Shown here in pieces: positions 56,519 through 64,000 of a stretch of 64,000 bases of DNA (the stretch's first letter is position 1; the number at the start of each line of letters is the position of its first letter). Source of the DNA: Steromphala cineraria (lineage: Eukaryota; Mollusca; Gastropoda; Trochida; Trochidae); contig OU744735.1 of assembly GCA_916613615.1 (NCBI GenBank), forward strand, positions 51,972,082 through 52,036,081. Reading direction: 5' to 3'. The position numbers and the translations under genes are program-made. The notes below the pieces were generated by a model. The model saw only the letters and a list, made by a program, of their open reading frames with translations. It was not told where the DNA came from and did not search any database.

Positions 56519-57902
56519 CTACGCTTGGCCGGTAAAGTACAAATTGTACTCATACGCCATTCATAATTTTGCTCACTACTTCAGGGTGGGCGGCTCTAAG
56601 TAGTTCGCAACTTACGCTCTAATTTGAAATAGTTAATAATTTTGATGTCACATTTATCTAAAAAATGATTGTCTCATATGATAAAAACCCTTGTTATTTA
56701 CCGCGCACAACCAAAAAGCAATGGTAAGACGTCGATAGCTTTCGTTACGTTTGACAAGCCTAGAGCAATGTTATGACGTCACTATTTGACATCATGTTTA
56801 ATGACGTCATAAAGCTATGACGTAACAACAATTCGGCCGGTGACTCTCCAAAACAGTGCCGCCTTGAAAATTTAAAATTGTATTTACGGCAAAGAAAACG
56901 TCAGAAGGTCTTGATTTCCCATTAATAATGTTGTTGTAAGTTGTGAATTTTGCAATTTCAGTATAAGATTTTTCATCTTTATCTTGCAACTGAAATAAAA
57001 GGTCCAAGTGAATCATGAATGGGTGCAAAAAAGTTCTGTCAACCAATCAAAAGGCGAGTTATTTTAAGAATAACTGTAATTCCCATGACCATTATGAAAA
57101 CTTTAATGCCCGGGTTATCCTTGCCCGCTTGGGTAAGAAAGGGTCATATTTTTCAAATTTTGCTTTTCTTATTGTCCGATTGAATGTATCGACTCTCTGA
57201 GAAAAATATTGTCATCATTACATTGACTGAGCTACAAGAAATAAATTTGTCTAAGGCCTGAAGCTGTTGAAGGATTTTGACATGAAAAATAAATAATGCT
57301 GTTTTCAAATGTTGTACTCCTTGTCTCTTCCTGATCTGCACATTTTCAACGTTAACTGTTTGGTATGAGATACGAATATGTTAACACAATTATGAATCTT
57401 AACTATCATAGTAAAATTCCAACATGATGCATTTCTTGCAATGCTAAGATGTCTCATAGACATGTGTACTAGAATACGCAACTAAGTGAAAAAAATTATG
57501 GTGAGCACTGTTATTACCTCGTATAGAATAGTTTAGGACATATCTACATGTTCTTACCACTGTTGTAATTCGAGCACTTTCCTGGCTTAAGAGGAACAGG
57601 GGAAAGACTGATTGGATACAGTCCGCAAAGCGGAAAATTCATCTTTTGAAAGTACCATAGTTATGTCTGATTTTTCGGTGAAATAAGCGCACACATGATT
57701 AAATGAGGCAGATATTTGTATTTTATATGCTGCAGCTAGGGATATACTGGATTATTATGAAACCCTCTTGTTTAAACATAGTCTTTAGATGCAGGAAATA
57801 TGATTTCATACTCTTTTAGGGGGAGAATGAACTTTTGGGTGGCCGTCAGGGTTCTTACCCAATATATGTAATTTCTAAAGATCACCACTTTACCCACTAC
57901 AG
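56519..57902 (+). other. Intron of ankyrin gene copy 2, last part
   Basis: Up to about 57,500 there is no counterpart in copy 1, and several TGACGTCA-like boxes occur near 56,760-56,822. From about 57,540 it matches 10,020-10,810, without the SINE. The acceptor is ACCCACTACAG ending at 57,902. Confidence 0.6.
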
Positions 57903-58723
57903 ACCTGGCAGACCTGGCAGAACCCATGTGCCCTGCAGATGACGTTGAAGCTTTGCTTGAGGCCTGTAAGAACGGAGATCTTGAGGTGGTGAAGAAGCTT
58001 GTGTGCCAGGGGAAGGTCGGGGTCAACTGTGGAGATATTCAGGGAATGACAGCTATCATGTGTTCAGATAGGAACAGAGACATTTTTGATTTTCTTATTC
58101 ATGAACATGCCGATGTTTCGGCTTGTGATGAAAATGGTAACAATGTTCTTCATAGTGCATGTATGAGCGGAAGCCTTTATATCATAAAGACACTACTCGA
58201 TGATAAGAAGATGGACATCGAGTGTGAAACTGACAATGGGGAATCTCCTGTGGCACTTGCTACATTTGGTGGACACGTGGCAGCTGTTAAACTGTTGAAG
58301 GACAGAGGAGCTGATTTTGAAGCACTAGATGAGGACCATGAGACTATCCTTCATTACGCTGCTGCAGGAGGTCATGTAGACATGATGAGGTATCTTCTGT
58401 CATTGAACATCTGTGACATAGAAAGTCGAGGAAAGAATGGGGAAACTCCTATTATGAGGGCTGTCGAGGCAGACAGCATAGCACTTGTTAATTTTCTTCT
58501 AAAAAAAGGAGCCAATCTGACTTCAACGAGTGATATAGGGTGTAATGTGCTACACTCTGCTAGTCGTTCTGACAGTATAAAGATGTTTAAGTATCTGCTT
58601 TCATTTAATGAATTGAAGGGTTATGAAAGAATGAAAGATAGAAAGGGAATCACACCTGTTCAACTTGCGAAGACAAGGGGCAGAATCGACATTGAATCAT
58701 TAATAAAATCAGGAAACCATTAA
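57903..58723 (+). CDS. Ankyrin-repeat protein, copy 2, final exon
   Basis: The exon begins after ACCCACTACAG and codes for about 273 residues, seven to eight ankyrin repeats, for a spliced protein of about 357 residues. Repeat signatures: NVLHSACMSGSLYIIKTLL, SPVALATFGGHVAAVKLL, TILHYAAAGGHVDMMRYLL and TPIMRAVEADSIALVNFLL. A short duplication near the start (DLADLAEP) is absent from copy 1. The C-terminus (RGRIDIESLIKSGNH) forms a final ankyrin helix and is probably the ancestral form, since copy 1 lost it through indels. Protein-binding by the repeats is family knowledge. The partner and function are unknown. Confidence 0.87.
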
Positions 58724-59095
58724 AAGCTTAAGCAAAGAAAACTCCTACGATATAGTCAAAACCATCGTGTGCCATTGATATATCTCTCCACATAAAACTG
58801 AATCATGAACAACTTCATGCCATTACATGCTATTTCCGTCTGACTCACTGTAACCCCTTAATTGTCTGTTAATTATCTCTCGACAATATCATTTTATATT
58901 AGTATGCTTATATTGTGCTATGTGTTTTAAGGGCATGATCCCTGTGGTTCATATAAGGGGTCACAGGATCATCAAAGCTACAAATTAAATGCCTCACTAG
59001 TCAAGGAGTATGTACACAAGGTTTCAGCTTTCTAAGGCTTACGTTCCTGGAGAAGAAGATGAAAATATGTTTTAAGGCCATTATTAGGAGCCACA
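58724..59095. other. 3' flank and tandem-core monomer, copy 2
   Basis: Matches 11,611-11,995. The part from about 58,920 is the same single diverged tandem-core monomer as in copy 1. Confidence 0.65.
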
Positions 59096-59984
59096 AGTAT
59101 TACTAGGTCTAACTGCATCTTGAGGTCGAAAGATTTCATGATGCCATGCATGGTAATTACGAGTTGGCTTTCGCAGTAGTGACCAGATCTGAAACCATGT
59201 TGCAGGGATGTCAAGATGCTGTGTTTCTCCAGATGTTGTGTTTGCATAAGATGTGTTCCAAGGTTCTGCATAGGACGCTTCAAAGAGACTGGTCGGTAGT
59301 TAATTGTTGCGTGTTTGTCACCTTTTTTTAATACAGGAGTGATGTTAGCATCTCTCCAGTCTGATGGTAGGGTGCCTGTATAGTATCCAAGCTGTGCTGA
59401 AAGATGTTGGCAAGGCATAGTTCTGTTTCCGCTGCACATAGTTTTAGTATCCAGTTTGGGATGTTGTCTGGTCCACTGGTTTTACTGCGTTGGTGTTTCG
59501 AAGAAGTTTACAAACGCCTGCATGTGGATGCCAGAAATAGGCGGGTAGTTTGGTTGAGGTAGGGTTGGAAGTCGTTCTTTTGGATTCTCTTTTGTAAAAA
59601 CGGATTGGAATTGCTTGTTCAGTAGGTTTGCTTTTTTTATTGTCCTGGTATAAGGTCCCACTGTCTTTATTCCGGCTCCTCCGATGTTGTCTTTCCTGCG
59701 ATTCTTTATGTATACCCAAAAGCTTTTGTTGTTTCCTCCTCCTAGTGACCTCTCCATGATGTAATTCACATAGTTCCAGTGTGCTTTTCTGGCTTCTTTC
59801 TGAGTAATACGCTCACTCTCCCGATATTTGTCCCAATCTTCTTCCTTGTTTTATTCTTTGCCTTTACAAACAGTTTGTGTTTCGTTCTTTTCTTCTTTTG
59901 TGTCTTGTTTGTGATCCATGGTATAATATGCTGTTTTGATGTAGTTTTCGATTGGATTTTATTTACCATTATTTCTTTTAAGCC

Positions 59985-60222
59985 ATAATAATAATAATAA
60001 ATGTGCATTTGTAGCGCACCTTTTCCATGTACAAGGTACATGCTCAAAGCGCTGACACAGTTCAGTTATGTACATATGTACAGGGAGGAAAGTAAAGTTC
60101 AATTGTAAAATGCAGCAAACAAAAGGGTCTTTAGCAAGCGTTTGAAAGTGGCAAAGTCAGACGCTGATTTGATGGTTAATGGGAGAGAGTTCCAGTGTAG
60201 AGGGGCAGAACTGGCAAAGGAT
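59985..60222 (-). mobile_element. LINE 3' end inserted into the older LINE
   Basis: The minus strand codes for ASSAPLHWNSLPLTIKSASD then FKRLLKTLLF and a stop, followed by a 3' UTR and an (ATT)n tail at 59,985-59,999. CCAT occurs on both sides. Copy 1 lacks it (CTTCCATGCCACGTCTC near 13,886), so it arrived after the duplication. Confidence 0.8.
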
Positions 60223-60444
60223 TACCATGTCTCAATTCTGTCCATTTCTCTTCGACTATGTTGTTTGTTTCTATTACCTTGTCGCTGAGTGTTGTTATTT
60301 TCTGTTCAGTCTCTAGGTTTGCTTTCTTGAATATGTGTATTGTCCTTCTCTTTGGTTTATTGTAGGAAGGTTTGATATCAGAGTCAAGTATCACCATATA
60401 ATGGTCGGAAATGTCAGAAACAGTGTCGCAGGTCTTCACCAGGC

Positions 60445-62085
60445 TGGGGTGGTTTGTGATGTACAGATCAAGGATGTTTCCCTTTCTGGTTTGTGATGTA
60501 TAGATCAACGATGTTTCCCTTTCTGGTTTGTGATGTACAGATCAAGGATGTTTCCCTCTCTGGTTTGTGATGTATAGATCAACGATGTTTCCCTTTCTGG
60601 TTTGTGATGTATAGATCAACGATGTTTCTCTTTCTGGTTTGTGATGTATAGATCAACGATGTTTCCCTTTCTGGTTTGTGATGTATAGATCAACGATGTT
60701 CCCCTCTCTGGTTTGTGATGTATAGATCAACGATGTTTCCCTTTCTGGTTTGTGATGTATAGATCAAAGATGTTTCCCTCTCTGGTTTGTGATGTATAGA
60801 TCAACGATGTTTCCCTTTCTGGTTTGTGATGTATAGATCATTGATGTTTCCCTCTCTGGTTTGTGATGTATAGATCAACGATGTTTCCCTTTCTGGTTTG
60901 TGATGTATAGATCAACGATGTTTCCCTCTCTGGTTTGTGATGTATAGATCAACGATGTTTCCCTTTCTGGTTTGTGATGTATAGAACAAAGATGTCTCCC
61001 TCTCTGGTTTGTGATGTATAGATCAACGATGTTTCCCTCTCTGGTTTGTGATGTATAGATCAACGATGTTTCCCTTTCTGGTTTGTGATGTATAGATCAA
61101 CGATGTTTCCCTTTCTGGTTTGTGATGTATAGATCAACGATGTTTCCCTTTCTGGTTTGTGATGTATAGATCAACGATGTTTCCCTCTCTGGTTTGTGAT
61201 GTATAGATCAACGATGTTTCCCTTTCTGGTTTGTGATGTATAGATCAAAGATGTCTCCCTCTCTGGTTTGTGATGTATAGATCAACGATGTCTCCCTTTC
61301 TGGTTTGTGATGTATAGATCAACGATGTTTCCCTCTCTGGTTTGTGATGTATAGATCAACGATGTTTTCCTTTCTGGTTTGTGATGTATAGATCAACGAT
61401 GTTTCCCTTTCTGGTTTGTGATGTATAGATCAAAGATGTCTCCCTCTCTGGTTTGTGATGTATAGATCAACATTGTTTCCCTTTTTGGTTTGTGATGTAT
61501 AGATCAAAGATGTCTCCCTCTCTGGTTTGTGATGTATAGATCAAAGATGTCTCCCTCTCTGGTTTGTGATGTATAGATCAACATTGTTTCCCTTTTTGGT
61601 TTGTGATGTATAGATCAAAGATGTCTCCCTCTCTGGTTTGTGATGTATAGATCAACGATGTTTCCCTTTCTGGTTTGTGATGTATAGATCAACGATGTTT
61701 CCCTTTCTGGTTTGTGATGTATAGATCAAGGATGTTCCCCTCTCTGGTTTGTGATGTATAGATCAACGATGTTTCCCTTTCTGGTTTGTGATGTATAGAT
61801 CAACGATGTTTCCCTTTCTGGTTTGTGATGTATAGACCAACGATGTTTCCCTTTCTGGTTTGTGATGTACAGATCAACGATGTTTCCCTCTCTGGTTTGT
61901 GATGTATAGATCAACGATGTTCCCCTTTCTGGTTTGTGATGTATAGATCAATGATGTTTCCCTTTCTGGTTTGTGATGTATAGACCAACGATGTTTCCCT
62001 CTCTGGTTTTTGATGTATAGACCAACGATGTTTCCCTCTCTGGTTTGTGATGTATAGATCAACGATGTTTCCCTTACTGGTTAGG
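60445..62085 (-). repeat. 37-bp minisatellite derived from a LINE endonuclease
   Basis: About 43 units of GGTTTGTGATGTATAGATCA then ACGATGTTTCCCTTTCT. On the minus strand each unit encodes KGNIVDLYITN-like sequence in one frame. Because 37 is 1 modulo 3 and no frame has a stop, open frames with a 37-residue period result. The array lies exactly where the endonuclease codes for this motif. The copy 1 LINE (27,241-27,277) has a single unit. Confidence 0.95.
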
Positions 62086-62437
62086 TTCCGCTGCATTTGT
62101 TCCAGTCCATGTTCATAAAGCATGTTTAGTAGTTCACTGTGTACTGCTGTAGTTGCCCCAGGCTTCACTGTGGTTTGGTCCCAATTGATATGAGGCAGGT
62201 TGAAATCACCGCCGAAGATGACGTGTTTGTTTTTTTTCGCCAGGATCTGACTTGTTCTGTAAGCTGTCAGTGGAGGCGTTCTGGGGTCTTTAATATTAGC
62301 CGATGACAAGGGATTTATATCTAGTCAGTATTTCTACCCAAATTAGTTCACAGTGTGTGTCTTCTATTTCCTCTGCATTTGCTTGTACGTTTTCGTGGAC
62401 TAGGACAAAGACGCCACCGCCGTTCTTGTTTCTGTCA

Positions 62438-62550
62438 TTTCGGAATACAGTGCTAGAATGGAATAAAGTACCAGATAATATTCGTACTTCAAAACACATC
62501 TCGAAATTTAAAGAAAATATGAATAATTGTACAACTTGTGAACCAAAATA
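62438..62550 (+). pseudogene. 3' end of a plus-strand LINE, copy 2
   Basis: Encodes FRNTVLEWNKVPDNIRTSKH then FKENMNNC and a stop at 62,549-62,551, a CR1/L2-like LINE C-terminus. It abuts the minus-strand LINE head, as in copy 1. Confidence 0.7.
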
Positions 62551-63125
62551 GTTTTCTTTTTATGAAGGAAAACCATACATTTTGCATAGCAAGTTACGGT
62601 ATTCGTTAGATTTCGATTTATTCAATAATGCAATGATAACTGACCCTAGGTGTATGATATATATGTGGCCTCAAGAGCTCTTATCATTATTTTTGGAATG
62701 TGCAATAGATCAAAACCAGGGAGGAAAACATTGAAGCGCACATGTAATATAAATGTTTCAATACAATCTTAAACTTTTGAGGGAAGTGAAGACCTTCTTA
62801 TTTTAAAAATGTACATGTATTCAAATTAGTTCAATCATTTATTCATGATACCAAACGATTTGTGTAATATGGTTATAAGTGTATATAGTTTTTGTTTTCT
62901 GTATCTCTATTGTACCCCTTTAATGTTCAGCATCCGCCATCAATGTGTGTGTGTGTGTGTGTATTATTCAATATTGTAAATACCGAGTAAAGGGACAACT
63001 TGTTCTTAACTTGTTCTTTATCCAATTCTGTGTGAAAATAATATGTTTAAACCAAGCAAAAAGACCATTTAAAACACAATATGAATAATAGAACATTTAT
63101 TTCGTCAAATATGACACAACATGAT
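62551..63125. other. Duplicated flank, copy 2
   Basis: Matches 27,721-28,775, with a (TG)n run at about 62,943-62,962 and one diverged unit of the 64-bp repeat (about 62,913-62,985). Confidence 0.6.
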
Positions 63126-63129
63126 AAAC

Positions 63130-64000
63130 AAAATTTAAATTCAAATTTGGTGTCAACCTGCATGATAGGAATACGCAGACACAAGTTGATAATGGCGACC
63201 TTGACCTTATTTTCATGGTCACTAGGCTACTTTGACCGCTTTTCAAGCTCTTGTTAACGTGATTACTCATGAACCATTTTACTCAGAGTCTTCAAATTTG
63301 GTGTCAACCTACATGATTAAAATGTGCAGACGCCAGTCGATAATGGTGACCTTGACCTTATTTTCAGATCACTTCGGCTCTTGTTAACGCGATATCTCAT
63401 GAACCATTTCACTCAGAGTCTTCAAATTTGGTGTCAACCTTCATGATGGGAAAAGGCAGACACCAGTTGATAATGGTGATCGTGACCTTACTTTCAAGGT
63501 CACTACGACACTTTGACCGCTTTTCAAGCTCTTGTTAACGCAATATCTCATGAACCATTTCACTCAGAGTCTTCAAATTTGGTGTCAACCTACATGATGG
63601 GAATACGTAGACACCAGTTGATAATGGTGACCTTGACCTTATTTTCAAGGTCACTACGGCTCTTCTTAACGCGATATCTCATAAACCATTTCACTCAGAG
63701 TCTTCAAATTTGGTGTCAACCTACATGATGGGAATACGCAGACACCAGTCGATAATGGTGACCTTGACCTTATTTTCAAGGTCACTACGGCACTTTGATC
63801 ACTTTTAAATCTCTTGTTAACGCAAACAATTTCACTCACCGTCTTCAAATTTAGCGTCAGCTTATATGACTGGATAATGCAGACTCCAAGTGATTATTGT
63901 GACTTAAACATTTTATTCAAGGTCACTAAGGCACTTTGACCACTTTTGAAACTCTTGTAAACTTGATATCTTATGAATGGTTGCACATTTTCAAATCACC
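63130..64000. repeat. AAGGTCA-containing tandem repeat with alternating unit length
   Basis: CAAATTTGGTGTCAACCT recurs at about 63,142, 63,293, 63,423, 63,574 and 63,704, and in changed form near 63,846. Spacings alternate at about 151 and 130 bp because a segment with CACTTTGACCGCTTTTCAAG is present or absent. Each unit has GTGACCTTGACCTTA and usually TTCAAGGTCACTA. It runs to the window edge. Confidence 0.88.

Larger units (their letters stand above)
59096..62437 (-). pseudogene. LINE endonuclease-RT remnant, copy 2, expanded by a satellite
   Basis: Jockey/CR1-like LINE on the minus strand. From high to low coordinates: endonuclease start RNKNGGGVFVLVHENVQA (about 62,430-62,375); FGGDFNLPHINWDQTTV (about 62,215); KGNIVDLYITN, here amplified into the 37-bp array; SDISDHYMVILDSDIKP (about 60,400); a linker; RT block GTLPSDWRDANITPVLKKGD and NYRPVSL; then SLQHGFRSGHYCESQL (about 59,200-59,150). 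The sequence stops before the catalytic motif A Asp. It contains a later LINE 3' end insertion at 59,985-60,222. Confidence 0.82.

Noticed and set aside
56807..57046. Minus-strand 79-residue ORF as an upstream stomatin exon
   Set aside because: No SPFH-like residues and no suitable splice sites seen.
60875..62062. Tandem-repeat proteins of the IYTSQTRxGNIVDLYITN type
   Set aside because: Translation of the 37-bp array in rotating frames. It derives from a LINE and has no start or gene structure.

Overview
This is eukaryotic, intron-bearing, AT-rich and very repeat-dense DNA. It probably comes from a bivalve mollusc. The reasons are tandem-core elements that end in an (ACGG)n tract and a short inverted end (like the 'pearl'/Helentron-type elements known from bivalves), satellites built on AAGGTCA boxes, many CR1/L2/Jockey-like LINE 3' ends, and very little single-copy coding DNA. 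The species cannot be named from this window.

The backbone is an ancient segmental duplication. Copy 1 (about 2,540-28,775) and copy 2 (about 54,150-63,125) hold the same items in the same order: a short exon with a hydrophobic start, a phase-1 intron, an ankyrin-repeat exon, a tandem-core fragment, a minus-strand LINE (RT then endonuclease), the 3' end of a plus-strand LINE, and flank. Copy 2 is about 9 kb. Copy 1 has swollen to about 26 kb by post-duplication insertions: a LINE 3' fragment, about 4 kb of 45/46-bp satellite, another LINE, a SINE with a 10-bp target duplication, a 983-bp non-autonomous element, and a 13-kb Gypsy-type LTR retrotransposon that carries a young L1/Tx1-like LINE in its 3' LTR. 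Each copy has therefore served as the 'before' state of the other. Three minisatellites are expanded in one copy and single in the other.

The LTR element (14,027-27,226) has gag with a zinc knuckle and pol (PR-RT-RNase H-integrase) in the -1 frame. A U UUA AAC slippery heptamer and a plausible pseudoknot lie at the overlap. Pol has one in-frame TGA, and the end of the 3' LTR is deleted together with part of the host LINE.

The middle (28.8-54 kb) is mostly unrecognised AT-rich DNA. It holds tandem-core elements, LINE scraps, two long foldback palindromes (the first with a perfect 86-nt stem and hammerhead-ribozyme-like cores on both strands), an intact MULE-type transposase ORF (43,701-44,852), and two head-to-head arrays of TTCTAGAA boxes about 14 kb apart. 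The last coding exon of a stomatin-family gene lies at 50,018-50,206 on the minus strand.

Host genes supported here are the two ankyrin paralogs and the stomatin exon. Nearly everything else is mobile or tandem-repeat DNA. Coordinates of repeat edges were read by eye and may be off by several bases.
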